64,000 nt of DNA from Evansella halocellulosilytica (lineage in GTDB: Bacteria > Bacillota > Bacilli > Bacillales > Salisediminibacteriaceae), in contig NZ_NIST01000001.1 of NCBI RefSeq assembly GCF_002335745.1, forward strand, positions 1,770,039 through 1,834,038, in the 5' to 3' direction. Positions 46,493-55,193 of the stretch are shown here, one piece after another. Position 1 is the first letter of the stretch. Each line of letters opens with the position of its first letter. Made by a program: the position numbers and the translations under genes. The notes beneath the pieces are model-generated. The model was not told where the DNA came from and ran no database searches. It worked only from the letters and a program-made list of their open reading frames with translations.

Positions 46493-46771
46493 GGCGGTGA
46501 GAATCGCACATAGGGCGGTGAGAATCGCACATTGAGCGGCGAGAATCACACATAGAGCGGCGAGAATCACACATAGAGCGGCGAGAATCACACATAGAGC
46601 GGTGAGAATCGCACATAGGGCGGTGAGAATCGCACATAGGGCGGTGAGAATCGCACATAGAGCGGCGAGAATCGCACATAGAGCGGCGAGAATCGCACAT
46701 AGAGCGGCGAGAATCGCACATAGAGCGGTGAGAATCGCACATAGGGCGGTGAGAATCGCACATTGAGCGGC
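46457..46771. repeat. 21-bp tandem array, 15 units
   Basis: Exactly 15 head-to-tail units of 21 bases with no indels. The unit begins GAGAATCGCACAT and ends in one of three tails: TGAGCGGC, AGGGCGGT or AGAGCGG(C/T). Units 5-7 carry CAC instead of CGC. Variant order is patterned: units 1 and 4 alike, 2-3 and 8-9 alike, 14-15 repeating the 1-2 types in reverse. This suggests block duplication. Because 21 is a multiple of three, the array is open in two minus-strand frames (CDSRRSM-type repeats), but these lack ribosome sites. Confidence 0.95.
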
Positions 46772-46795
46772 CGGAGCCAAATGCTAAAACTAATG

Positions 46796-46830
46796 AATAA
46801 AACCCCATTTGCAAATAGCAGCAAATGAGG
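46796..46830 (-). terminator. terminator of the oligopeptide importer operon
   Basis: On the minus strand a 10-bp stem (CCTCATTTGC with GCAAATGGGG, one G-U pair) and 8-base loop are followed by TTTTATT, 17 bases past the XRE gene stop. Confidence 0.75.
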
Positions 46831-46846
46831 CGGGTAGACAAAGCGT

Positions 46847-47392
46847 TTAAAAGATATTTGGTGTGACGACACACATAATAGTCGACGGTTTATTCGATAA
46901 GTTTTTCCAAGTGTGCGGACGTTCGGACGGGAAGTGAATCGAATCACCAGCTGAAAGCTTGTGGACATCGTCGTCAATCGTATATTCGACTTCACCCTCA
47001 AGAATATAGTGGACCTCTTCACCGCTGTGTTGGAACATACGGTCCGTTGCACCAGGGTCAAGAACGACAAGTAGCGGTTCGAGGGTCCTTGTTGAAAAGT
47101 TTCCGCTTAAACGTATGTATTTTGCGGGTGAGCCATCGATTCGAAACGACTTTCGCTCACCCTTTAACGTCTTATAATTTGCGTTCGTCTCTGGTGTAAA
47201 GAAACTCGTAATCGGTACACCGAGAGCATCGGCAATTTTCTTTAAGGAACTGATAGCTGGAGAAGAAGTACCGCGTTCGATTTGTGATAAAAAACTGACA
47301 GACAATCCAGTGTGTGCGCTCAGTTCTTTTAATGTGAACCGTCGGCTCGTTCTCGTATTTCGAATTTGTTTGGCTAATTCTGACTCAGACAT
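46847..47392 (-). CDS. XRE family regulator with cupin domain
   Basis: 181 residues. Residues 5-62 form the XRE helix-turn-helix (FTLKELSAHTGLSVSFLSQI, ERGTSSPAISSLKKIADALG). Residues ~100-180 form a cupin (GEEVHYILEGEVEYTIDDDV; HFPSERPHTW), which usually binds a small ligand or metal. It is the last gene of the importer operon, 31 bases after the second ATPase gene. A perfect 10-bp-arm palindrome just upstream of the operon's first gene is a good candidate for its operator, giving self-regulation of peptide uptake. Confidence 0.88.
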   Translation of the reverse strand: MSESELAKQIRNTRTSRRFTLKELSAHTGLSVSFLSQIERGTSSPAISSLKKIADALGVPITSFFTPETNANYKTLKGERKSFRIDGSPAKYIRLSGNFSTRTLEPLLVVLDPGATDRMFQHSGEEVHYILEGEVEYTIDDDVHKLSAGDSIHFPSERPHTWKNLSNKPSTIMCVVTPNIF

Positions 47393-47423
47393 ATGAAAAT
47401 TGTCACTTCCTTTTTACGTTCCT

Positions 47424-48473
47424 TCACGGATGTTGAAGGGTTCCTCTCCCACTTTCTAACGGATAATGACAGGCTACATAATGATCAGGCTTCAACTCTC
47501 GAAATTCAGGAACTTCTTGTTTACATTTTTCATCCGCAAAAGGGCAGCGAGTGTGAAAACTGCATCCAGAAGGAGGGTTTACAGGACTTGGAATATCTCC
47601 TTTTAGAATAACACGTTCCCTCGTATCGCGCACTTCTGGATCGGGCACAGGAACAGCTGTTAACAGCCCTTCAGTGTATGGGTGCATCGGATGTGAAAAT
47701 AAGTTTTCGCGAGTAGTCAGTTCGACGACTTTACCTAAATACATAACGGCAATCCGATCACTTATATGTTTAACAGCTGGCAGCCCATGAGCAATAAAAA
47801 CGAGTGTTAAATCAAATTGTTTTTGTAGTCTTTTTAGTAAATTTAAAATTTGTGATTGGATTGATACGTCAAGAGCTGATACAGGTTCATCACAGACGAT
47901 CAGCTTCGGGTTTAGAGCGAGTGCTCTAGCAATCCCAATCCTTTGACGCTGCCCACCGCTAAATTCATGAGGGAAACGCTGTGAAAACTCCCGACTCAAG
48001 CCAACGACATCCATCAGTTCAAATACTCTTTCCTTTAATGCCTCACCTTTGTGAGTCTGATGAGTCCGTAAAGGTTCAGCAATTAGTTCAAATACTCGCA
48101 TACGAGGGTTTAATGATGAAAATGGATCTTGGAAAATCATTTGAATATCTTTTCGCTTTTGACGGAGCCTTTCCCCTTCGAGTTTCGTTAAGTCTTCCCC
48201 TTCAAAAACAACTTTACCTTCTGTTGGCTCAAGTAATCTCATAATTAAATTTCCAGTTGTCGACTTCCCACACCCGGACTCTCCAACAATTCCTAACGTT
48301 TCCCCACGGTTTACTTTCAAGTCAATGCCATCGACTGCACGTAAATATTCCCGTTCTTTTTTAAACCACCCTTCTGTGACGTCAAAATATTTTTTTAACC
48401 CTTCCAGCTCTAATAACGTTTCTGAATCAAGATTTTTGTGTTGTTCGTTCGTTTCCGTTTTTTGCGTACTCAT
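47424..48473 (-). CDS. oligopeptide/dipeptide ABC importer ATP-binding protein (OppF/DppF type)
   Basis: 349 residues. Walker A GESGCGKST, signature FSGGQRQRIGIARAL, Walker B LIVCDEPVSALD, switch His in IAHGLPAVKH. The C-terminal Fe-S-like cysteine motif CSFHTRCPFADEKC is typical of OppD/F. The start overlaps the D gene end by 47 bases and has AGGAGGTGAT upstream. In the Walker-B-distal loop the usual VFIAHDL is here VFIAHGLPAV: the Asp after the switch His is Gly. Confidence 0.93.
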   Translation of the reverse strand: MSTQKTETNEQHKNLDSETLLELEGLKKYFDVTEGWFKKEREYLRAVDGIDLKVNRGETLGIVGESGCGKSTTGNLIMRLLEPTEGKVVFEGEDLTKLEGERLRQKRKDIQMIFQDPFSSLNPRMRVFELIAEPLRTHQTHKGEALKERVFELMDVVGLSREFSQRFPHEFSGGQRQRIGIARALALNPKLIVCDEPVSALDVSIQSQILNLLKRLQKQFDLTLVFIAHGLPAVKHISDRIAVMYLGKVVELTTRENLFSHPMHPYTEGLLTAVPVPDPEVRDTRERVILKGDIPSPVNPPSGCSFHTRCPFADEKCKQEVPEFRELKPDHYVACHYPLESGRGTLQHP

Positions 48474-49458
48474 CTGACATCACCTCCTCATCGTATAACC
48501 AGCAACGAACTTCACTGCCATCCTCTAACGTATCGAGTTGAGGTTCATGTAATACACAGTGATCCATTGCATGAGGACACCTTGGGTGAAATCGGCAACC
48601 ATTTGGCATATCAGCTGGTGTTGGAACTGTTCCTTGAATCGACGTCAACTCTTCATTTAAATCTTGTATTTTCGGGGTACTATCTAATAACCCTCTCGTA
48701 TAGGGGTGTTTAGGATCTTTAAATAATGAAAAAACATCGGACTGCTCGACAACTTGCCCTGCGTACATGACGATAACGCGGTCAACTAATTCAGCAACGA
48801 CACCGAGGTCATGGGTAATTAAAATGATCGCAGTATCCATATCTTTGACGAGACCTTTCATTAACTCTAAAATTTGTGCTTGGATCGTCACATCTAAGGC
48901 AGTCGTCGGCTCGTCAGCAATTAATAATTTTGGATTACAAGACAAAGCCATCGCAATCATGACACGCTGGCGCATTCCACCGCTTAGAGAGTGGGGGAAT
49001 GAGCTGTAAACTTTATCTGCTCGAGGAATGCCAACCTTTTTGAGCATCTCAATACTCATTTTCTTAGCAGTCGCTTTATCGACATGTTGATGTTCCAAGA
49101 TCGCCTCGCGTAGCTGATTGCCGATCGTGAAGACCGGGTTTAGCGATGTTAATGGCTCCTGGAAGATCATCGCGATGTCATTTCCACGAATTTTTCTCAT
49201 TTGCCGGTTCGTATACGTTGCTAAATCTTTATCTTCGAAGGTGATCTCTCCACCAACAATTTTTCCAGGTTTCTCTATAAGTCCCATGATCGAAAGTGAA
49301 GTGACACTTTTACCGGAACCTGATTCACCAACAATCGCAACGAGCTCTCCTTTGTTCACTTGAAAGGAAACACCGTCGACAGAAGGGACGACGCCATTTT
49401 CAGTAGAGAAATGTGTTTTTAATTCATTGACATTCAATAGTTGTTTTTCATCTGACAT
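48427..49458 (-). CDS. oligopeptide/dipeptide ABC importer ATP-binding protein (OppD/DppD type)
   Basis: 343 residues. Walker A GESGSGKS, Q-loop IAMIFQEPLTSLNPV, signature LSGGMRQRVMIAMAL, Walker B LLIADEPTTALD, switch His in ITHDLGVV, and the C-terminal cysteine motif CRFHPRCPHAMDHC. It pairs with the F-type ATPase as a heterodimer. It starts 12 bases after the C permease stop. Confidence 0.94.
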   Translation of the reverse strand: MSDEKQLLNVNELKTHFSTENGVVPSVDGVSFQVNKGELVAIVGESGSGKSVTSLSIMGLIEKPGKIVGGEITFEDKDLATYTNRQMRKIRGNDIAMIFQEPLTSLNPVFTIGNQLREAILEHQHVDKATAKKMSIEMLKKVGIPRADKVYSSFPHSLSGGMRQRVMIAMALSCNPKLLIADEPTTALDVTIQAQILELMKGLVKDMDTAIILITHDLGVVAELVDRVIVMYAGQVVEQSDVFSLFKDPKHPYTRGLLDSTPKIQDLNEELTSIQGTVPTPADMPNGCRFHPRCPHAMDHCVLHEPQLDTLEDGSEVRCWLYDEEVMSDEYAKNGNERTTQKS

Positions 49459-49470
49459 GTTAGCCCTCCT

Positions 49471-50406
49471 TTAGCGTCCTTGTGACCTTGGATCAAGCAC
49501 ATCCCGTAGCCAATCTCCGAGGAAGATAATTCCAAGAACAGTAATCGTAATGGCTAACCCTGGGAAAGTAGCTAACCACCAGTTTGTCGCTAAATAATCC
49601 CGACCATCTGACAACATTGATCCCCAAGAAACGTTAGGAGGCTGGACGCCCATCCCTAAGAAGCTGAGGGATGCTTCCAAAATGATCGTTGTTGCAACAC
49701 TTAACGTTGAAATCACGATGAACGTTGAAAAGACGTTAGGCAAAATGTGCTTACGAATAATCGTTACGTTTTTCGTTCCGATCGATTTGGCTGCTTTCAC
49801 GTATTCTCGTTCCTTCACTGAGAGCACTTCTCCACGGATCAGACGAGCATATATGACCCAATTTGTTACACCTATCGCAAAAATTAACGTCATAATTCCA
49901 GGATTTAATACTGCTAAAATCACGAGAATAAATAAAATGTTTGGAATCGATAAAAAGGCATCAACGAGTCGCATTGTCACGGTATCAACCCAGCCGCCGT
50001 AATAGCCTGACATTAACCCAGCTCCCATACCGAGAATGCCGGCGACTACTACTGAGAAAACACCGACTAAAAGGGAAATTTCTGTACCGTAAATGATTCT
50101 GCTTAATATGTCACGACCGAGATTGTCAGTCCCGAGTATGTGAGCAGACGTCCCATCCTCAGTCCAAGAAGGGGGAGCGAGCATATTCGCATAGTTTTGT
50201 TCATTTACATCGTAAGGAGCGAGTTGATCGGCAAAAATACCGACAATAACGACTGAAAATACGATGATAAAGCCAACTGTTCCGGTTTTACTGCGTAAAA
50301 GCAGTTTGATCCATCTTATGAATGGTGATGTTTGTTTATATTTCGTCTTCGTTTTCGGAGGAACAGTTCCTCCGGAAACGGATTCTGGAGTCATTTGCTG
50401 GCTCAC
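49471..50406 (-). CDS. oligopeptide/dipeptide ABC importer permease (OppC/DppC type)
   Basis: 311 residues with six helices. The OppC_N segment (SKTGTVGFIIVFSVVIVGIF) precedes LGTDNLGRDILSRIIYGTEIS, the family hallmark before the permease core (quoted in part: LGTDNLGRDILSRII). The coupling loop is EYVKAAKSIGTKNVTIIRKH. Located 18 bases after the B permease gene. Confidence 0.94.
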   Translation of the reverse strand: MSQQMTPESVSGGTVPPKTKTKYKQTSPFIRWIKLLLRSKTGTVGFIIVFSVVIVGIFADQLAPYDVNEQNYANMLAPPSWTEDGTSAHILGTDNLGRDILSRIIYGTEISLLVGVFSVVVAGILGMGAGLMSGYYGGWVDTVTMRLVDAFLSIPNILFILVILAVLNPGIMTLIFAIGVTNWVIYARLIRGEVLSVKEREYVKAAKSIGTKNVTIIRKHILPNVFSTFIVISTLSVATTIILEASLSFLGMGVQPPNVSWGSMLSDGRDYLATNWWLATFPGLAITITVLGIIFLGDWLRDVLDPRSQGR

Positions 50407-50424
50407 AATAACGCCCTCCTTTTC

Positions 50425-51339
50425 TTAATATTTAATTCTAGGGTCCAATAGCCTGTATAATATATCAGCGATTAAATTGATCACAATGACGAGAAGAGCA
50501 ATAATAAATACAGCTGCTTGGACGATGGCCATATCACGAGCATTGACCGCCTGAACTAAAAGTTGTCCGATTCCTGGCCAAGCAAAAACTTGTTCCGTAA
50601 CGATAGCGCCGCCGACTAATGTAGAGGTTTGCAGAGCCATAATCGTAACGACAGGAATTAAGGCATTTCGAAAGGAGTGTTTGTATGTGACGATACTGTT
50701 CGCTACCCCTTTTGCTTTTGCTGTTCTGACAAAATCTTGTTGCAAGATCTCGATCATATTTGAGCGAGTTAATCTCGTCATTTCTGCTGCAACCGCCGTA
50801 CCTAACGTAATGGCGGGCAAAATAATGTGCATGATCGTTCCTCGACCAGAAACCGGGAAGATTTGAGAATTGACTGCAAGTACTAAAATAAACATAATCC
50901 CAAGCCAAAAGTTTGGCATTGCTTTTCCTAAAACAGAAGATCCCGTTATAAATAAATCGACAAACGTGTTACGTCGTGTTGCTGACCAAATTCCGAGTGG
51001 AATGGCAATGATCGTCGCAAACAACATCGACGCAGCTGCTAACTCGAAGGTGGCAGGTAACCTCTCTAAAACGATTGACATGGCATCTTGGTTGTAACGG
51101 TAGGATTCTCCGAAATCACCTTGCAGTGCGTTCCAAAGAAATAATCCGTATTGAACGTGGAATGGTTCATTAAGTCCTAATGCTTCCTGAACTCTTGCGA
51201 TATCTTCTGCAGAGGCTTCTTCTGGGAGCATGAGGGTAACTGGGTCACCAGCGATATAAACGAGACTAAAGACAATGAATGTCATAATAATTAAAACAGG
51301 AATGATTTGCAGGAACCGTTGAATTAAAAAACGTTTCAA
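50425..51339 (-). CDS. oligopeptide/dipeptide ABC importer permease (OppB/DppB type)
   Basis: 304 residues with six helices. Starts RFLIQRFLQIIPVLIIMTFI, the family N-terminus. GLNEPFHVQYGLFLWNALQG and the coupling loop DFVRTAKAKGVANSIVTYKH are typical. C-terminus ends in DILYRLLDPRIKY, as in most DppB. The gene is separated from the binding-protein gene by 111 bases that hold a 13-bp hairpin. Confidence 0.94.
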   Translation of the reverse strand: MKRFLIQRFLQIIPVLIIMTFIVFSLVYIAGDPVTLMLPEEASAEDIARVQEALGLNEPFHVQYGLFLWNALQGDFGESYRYNQDAMSIVLERLPATFELAAASMLFATIIAIPLGIWSATRRNTFVDLFITGSSVLGKAMPNFWLGIMFILVLAVNSQIFPVSGRGTIMHIILPAITLGTAVAAEMTRLTRSNMIEILQQDFVRTAKAKGVANSIVTYKHSFRNALIPVVTIMALQTSTLVGGAIVTEQVFAWPGIGQLLVQAVNARDMAIVQAAVFIIALLVIVINLIADILYRLLDPRIKY

Positions 51340-51389
51340 TGTTGTTCACCTCCAGAGGTGGAATATGTATTTGCTCTTGATTTTATTGG

Positions 51390-51420
51390 GAAGGACCATG
51401 CTGAAATAGCATGATCCTTC
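51390..51420 (-). promoter_or_regulatory. intra-operon hairpin between binding protein and permease
   Basis: A 13-bp stem (one G-U pair in minus-strand RNA) with a 5-base loop and no following T tract on that strand. It probably protects the 3' end of the binding-protein message or dampens readthrough into the permease genes. Confidence 0.55.
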
Positions 51421-51450
51421 GATTTTTGTTCAGTTTTTCCTGATGTGGTC

Positions 51451-53085
51451 TTATTGCTGTCTGTTAATTTCATTTGCGTAATACATTTCGTCTAAACGCG
51501 GGTCAAAATCTACTAAGTCACTGACTCCATAATTCATATCAATAGAGTGTAAGTAAATGTGCGGCCGTTCTTCAGCGATAATTTCTTGTGCTCGCTGATA
51601 CTGTGACAAACGCTCATCTGGATCCATATTCACTTCTGCATCGAAGAACAATTCATCGAATTCTTCATTTACCCAGTCCATTCTGCCTTCATTCAATGGG
51701 GACTCAGAGTAGTAATGGTCTAAAGCTTGTGCTGCATCAAATAGAGATGTTGCGAGCCCTAGCAGCATTAACTCTTCATTTGTATTCCCTTGATAATGCT
51801 CCATGAACTGACTCCACTCAAGGAATTGCAAGTCTAAGTCAATACCGACTTCACTTAACATTCCGACGAGAACTTCTGCAATGTCAGAATCCATTAAATA
51901 ACGGCCTTGTGGAGCTTGCATTGTAATCTCAAGTCCGTCTTCATAGCCTGCTTCAGCTAGTAATTCACGAGCTCTCTCAGGATCATAAAGATAAGTATCG
52001 AACAAATCTTCATTTGCTCCGACATTTCCAGGCAGTACACGAGTTCTTGTCGGTGTACCAGAACCTTGCATCACTTGTTCGGTAATCGCTTCATTATTGA
52101 TCGCTAAGTCAATCGCTTCTAATACGCGAGGATCAGATGTCGCAACACCTTCTGTTTGTCGAGCGATAATGAGCATCGTTCTGTTTGATGCTGCGTTAAT
52201 ATGTCTTGTCCCTTCGTTATCATCGATACGACTCCATTCGTTTGGAGGAACATCAGTCACAACGTGGGCATTTCCTGTTAATAATTCACCAACTCGTGTA
52301 GATGTTTCAGGAATTGCTCGGAAAACGACTTCTTCCCATTCAGTGAAATCTTCACCTAAGAAATAGTCATCATATTTTTCTAGCACGACACGGTCATCTC
52401 TTCTCCATTCAACATATTGGTAAGGGCCGGATCCAACTGGTTCACTTAAGAAGTGATCCATGCCATTTTCTTCAATATAATCTTTCGGTAGTATGCCTGC
52501 CCCAGTTTGAGCAAGACGATTTAAGATCGACGGCTGCGGTCCGTCAGTCGTCATTTGGATCGTAAATTCATCAAGCACTTCAATTTCGCCGAGCTGTGTG
52601 AATCGAGCGTGTTCTGATAACGTATCGTCATGAATGACACGGTCAAATGTGAATTTAACGTCTTCAGCAGTTAGCTGATCTCCGTTATGGAAGTACACAT
52701 CATCGCGAATTGTAAATTCCCAAACGTCATCTTCAATCGCTTCATAATCTTCAACGAGATGTGGTTCAACTTCCATTGTGTCTTGATTTCGTTTAAATAA
52801 GTAATCAAACATGTTTACGTGCACGGCTTCAGTAGAAGTGTTACCGTGGTCATGAATATCCCACGATACCATGTCCGTTCCCATTGCGATGACTAATGTA
52901 CTGTCATCCAATAGTTCCTCAGCCTCTGCCATATCGTCGTCAGTTTGTGAAGTCTCCTCGTCATTTCCATCGCCATTTTCATCGACAGGTTCTGAACTTG
53001 AGTCTTCTTCACCACCACAAGCAACGAGTAAAGCTAATGTACATCCAGTAATGAAACTAAGTCCCCTTTTAAATGTTTTTTTCAT
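51451..53085 (-). CDS. oligopeptide/dipeptide ABC importer, substrate-binding lipoprotein
   Basis: 544-residue family 5 solute-binding protein. The signal peptide ends at lipobox LVACGG, giving lipidated Cys23. A strongly acidic linker follows (about residues 25-60, mostly Asp, Glu, Ser). The binding domain starts near STLVIAMGTDMVSWDIHDHG and contains YEAIEDDVWEFTIRDDVYFH and NGDQLTAEDVKFTFDR, the family 5 signature. It captures peptides (or, in some members, nickel or glutathione) outside the cell for the B-C-D-F machinery encoded downstream. ATG has GGAGGG upstream. Confidence 0.93.
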   Translation of the reverse strand: MKKTFKRGLSFITGCTLALLVACGGEEDSSSEPVDENGDGNDEETSQTDDDMAEAEELLDDSTLVIAMGTDMVSWDIHDHGNTSTEAVHVNMFDYLFKRNQDTMEVEPHLVEDYEAIEDDVWEFTIRDDVYFHNGDQLTAEDVKFTFDRVIHDDTLSEHARFTQLGEIEVLDEFTIQMTTDGPQPSILNRLAQTGAGILPKDYIEENGMDHFLSEPVGSGPYQYVEWRRDDRVVLEKYDDYFLGEDFTEWEEVVFRAIPETSTRVGELLTGNAHVVTDVPPNEWSRIDDNEGTRHINAASNRTMLIIARQTEGVATSDPRVLEAIDLAINNEAITEQVMQGSGTPTRTRVLPGNVGANEDLFDTYLYDPERARELLAEAGYEDGLEITMQAPQGRYLMDSDIAEVLVGMLSEVGIDLDLQFLEWSQFMEHYQGNTNEELMLLGLATSLFDAAQALDHYYSESPLNEGRMDWVNEEFDELFFDAEVNMDPDERLSQYQRAQEIIAEERPHIYLHSIDMNYGVSDLVDFDPRLDEMYYANEINRQQ

Positions 53086-53110
53086 CCAATTATCCCTCCA
53101 ATTTACAGTA

Positions 53111-53132
53111 TTTGTACACTCAAGTGTACAAA
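53111..53132. promoter_or_regulatory. perfect inverted repeat, candidate operator of the importer operon
   Basis: Arms TTTGTACACT and AGTGTACAAA around CA form a perfect 22-base dyad, 26 bases upstream of the binding-protein start. A possible -10 (TATACT on the minus strand) lies just upstream of it. The operon ends with an XRE regulator gene, the best candidate to bind it. Confidence 0.65.
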
Positions 53133-53372
53133 GTGAAGTATAACTTCAACTGAATAAAACCTAGCGTAACATGATTTTTTAGAATTGCAAGACTATTTAT
53201 GAAAATCGAATAGTATGAAAATAGGTCCTTTAGTAGGATGATACGTTGATACATCAGGGGGAGAAGGTGATTGCATAATAAATAAAATTTTTTTAATAAA
53301 ATAAATATTTAGTTGGGTATTTGTAGAAAAAAGTAGAAAAAGCAAGTGGAATATAAAAGGAGGAGATATCCC

Positions 53373-53504
53373 ATGTACCTACATGTCTTTAAAGTACTTC
53401 CAAGTATATTCCAGGTGCCTGGCACCTGGAATATACTTGGAAAACTAGAGGGGCATAGAAATGGCTGTCTTACACATGAAGACAGCCGAGGGAAATATTC
53501 TTAG
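53373..53504 (+). CDS. doubtful 43-residue reading frame with strong ribosome site
   Basis: AAAGGAGGAG lies 6 bases before ATG 53373, an excellent start signal. The frame runs through hairpin H4, whose palindrome supplies residues such as QVPGTW, and ends at 53504, overlapping the chemoreceptor stop on the other strand. I recognise no family. The likeliest reading is the surviving 5' end of a lost gene whose body was replaced when the hairpin formed. A genuine microprotein is less likely. The upstream 240 bases are AT-rich with no other gene. Confidence 0.25.
   Translation: MYLHVFKVLPSIFQVPGTWNILGKLEGHRNGCLTHEDSRGKYS
53398..53442. repeat. GTGCCTGGCAC-core hairpin H4
   Basis: A 45-base perfect palindrome with 22-bp arms around T53420. 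Core CAGGTGCCTGGCACCTG as in H2, but outer arm TTCCAAGTATATTC found only here. It lies between the importer operon promoter region and the chemoreceptor gene end. Confidence 0.9.
53463..53487 (-). terminator. hairpin after the chemoreceptor gene
   Basis: A perfect 9-bp stem (GGCTGTCTT / AAGACAGCC) with a 7-base loop, 13 bases past the minus-strand stop and followed on that strand by ATTTCT. Confidence 0.6.
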
Positions 53505-54982
53505 TCGTTTGTGGTGGCAGTTAAACTTACTGCAACACTCTCTGTACCTTTCATTTCGTCAGCAATTTTTTTATTTTGTCGATTTAAATTTTCCACCGTA
53601 GCACTTACCTCCTCTATACTAGCAGAAGCTTCTTCAATAATTGAAGCGAGTTCACTCGTTGACTCCTCAACACTTGTGGAATTTTCTTTGACAGTCTCAG
53701 CTAATTGTTCGAAGGTAGAAAATTGCTCATTTAATGAACGTAAATAGTTGGCAAGTTCAGTAAAGTCATCATTAACTTGCCCGGCTTTTTCTAAGTTTTC
53801 GTTAACCATCTTACTGTTCACATTCATTTTTTCTAAAGCAAATTCGTTTGTTTTATTTACCTCTCGAAGGTTCGTTGTAATTTTTTCTGCGGTCATATTT
53901 GTCGTCTCTGCTAGTTTTCTAATTTCATCAGCTACGACAGAAAATCCTTTACCAGCGTCGCCAGCTCTGGCAGCTTCAATAGAAGCATTTAAGGCTAATA
54001 AATTTGTTTGTTCACTGACATTAATAATGTCTTGAGAAAATGTGTTTGTTTCGTTAATTTTGTTTGTTAACGAACGGAACGCATCACTTAATTCTTCAAT
54101 GTGTGAATGGAGTTTTTCCATATTAGAAGATAAGGTAGCTGATTGATTATTTCCAGAAGCAGCAACCTCTGTTGAATTTTCAAATTCATCTTTTAATAAC
54201 TTCGTTTGTTCCAGCATTCGTCCCATTTGTACATTGGTATCTTGAGAATATTGAGAAATACCACTGATTCTTTCACTTTGTACTGCGCTCCCTGATGCTA
54301 CTTCCGTTAGGGCTGTTGATATTTCTCCTTGTGAGTGAACATTTTCTTGGACTCGCTCATTAATGCTAGAAATTCTTTCGATCATTTGACTGACACTTGC
54401 TTCTAGTCTTTGTTGTTCACTTTCTTTACGGATTGCTTCATTTTCACTTTCAATTAACAAGTTTTCGATATGGTCAAATTGTTTTGAACTAAGATAAATT
54501 AATACGTTTGCAAGAACACCAGTTAGCACGTATAAAAGTAAAATTGATGCAAAGTTTTCTTGTAAAATCATCGTATCAACCGTAGAGTGATACGTATTTA
54601 AATATAAACCGACTCCTCCTAAAATAAACCCAATCCAAAATACAGTTCGATACATATGAACAGTAGCTAAAATTAATAAGAAGAAAAAGATTAATGTTGT
54701 AGTTATCCCGCCACCGAAAATAAATATCGAGCCAATGGAAAAAATATAAACTGCCGCAATGACAATGAATGGAAATAATTGTTCCTTTTTAAACAACGAA
54801 TGAATTAAAAAGTAAGCTCCAATCAAAAAGACTAGTTCCGAACCGTATAAAAGACTTCTCGCAACATCATTTTGAGATAAGGTTAAAATAAAACCACTTA
54901 ATAAAGAAATTGAAAAAGTAATTAAGATTAAAACGTTCTTCTTTTTTACGTCACGAACTTTTAAATTTTTAACTGCTTCCAT
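53501..54982 (-). CDS. methyl-accepting chemotaxis protein with six-helix membrane sensor
   Basis: 493 residues. The N-terminal ~165 residues hold six predicted helices with little extracellular sequence and no Cache or other large sensor domain. No clear HAMP follows. The C-terminal cytoplasmic coiled coil carries the signalling tip [20 protein letters not shown] and [19 protein letters not shown], which binds CheW/CheA. Flanking Glu/Gln-Ser-rich heptads are probable methylation sites. A membrane-embedded sensor may read a lipid, redox or ion signal. Monocistronic. Confidence 0.93.
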   Translation of the reverse strand: MEAVKNLKVRDVKKKNVLILITFSISLLSGFILTLSQNDVARSLLYGSELVFLIGAYFLIHSLFKKEQLFPFIVIAAVYIFSIGSIFIFGGGITTTLIFFFLLILATVHMYRTVFWIGFILGGVGLYLNTYHSTVDTMILQENFASILLLYVLTGVLANVLIYLSSKQFDHIENLLIESENEAIRKESEQQRLEASVSQMIERISSINERVQENVHSQGEISTALTEVASGSAVQSERISGISQYSQDTNVQMGRMLEQTKLLKDEFENSTEVAASGNNQSATLSSNMEKLHSHIEELSDAFRSLTNKINETNTFSQDIINVSEQTNLLALNASIEAARAGDAGKGFSVVADEIRKLAETTNMTAEKITTNLREVNKTNEFALEKMNVNSKMVNENLEKAGQVNDDFTELANYLRSLNEQFSTFEQLAETVKENSTSVEESTSELASIIEEASASIEEVSATVENLNRQNKKIADEMKGTESVAVSLTATTND

Positions 54983-55151
54983 AAAACTTCCCCCCTGAAA
55001 ATAAATAATCGGTGCTGGATTCTATATACTTTAAATATCGACGAAACCGTGACAAAAGTTTAGTTTACAAAGTTTTACCTCGAAAGCAATTGTTATTAAG
55101 GTGTATCACTATATAGAGACGGATATGAAGGCTGCTCAGCTATTTGCGTAC

Positions 55152-55186
55152 GAAAAAATCGTTCGAACTCAGGGGGAGAGTTCGAA
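55152..55186 (-). terminator. terminator after the DUF318 permease gene
   Basis: A perfect 10-bp stem (GTTCGAACTC / GAGTTCGAAC) with a 7-base loop is followed on the minus strand by GATTTTTTC, eight bases past the stop. Confidence 0.85.
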
Positions 55187-55193
55187 CATATTG

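Noticed and set aside
46457-46771. CRISPR array
   Set aside because: Units are contiguous without spacers and no cas gene is present.
46431-46874. 147-codon minus-strand protein of CDSRRSM-type repeats, and the 111-codon frame at 46445-46780
   Set aside because: Both arise because the 21-bp unit is a multiple of three and stop-free in those frames; no ribosome site or promoter is seen. Kept only as a question in the array finding.
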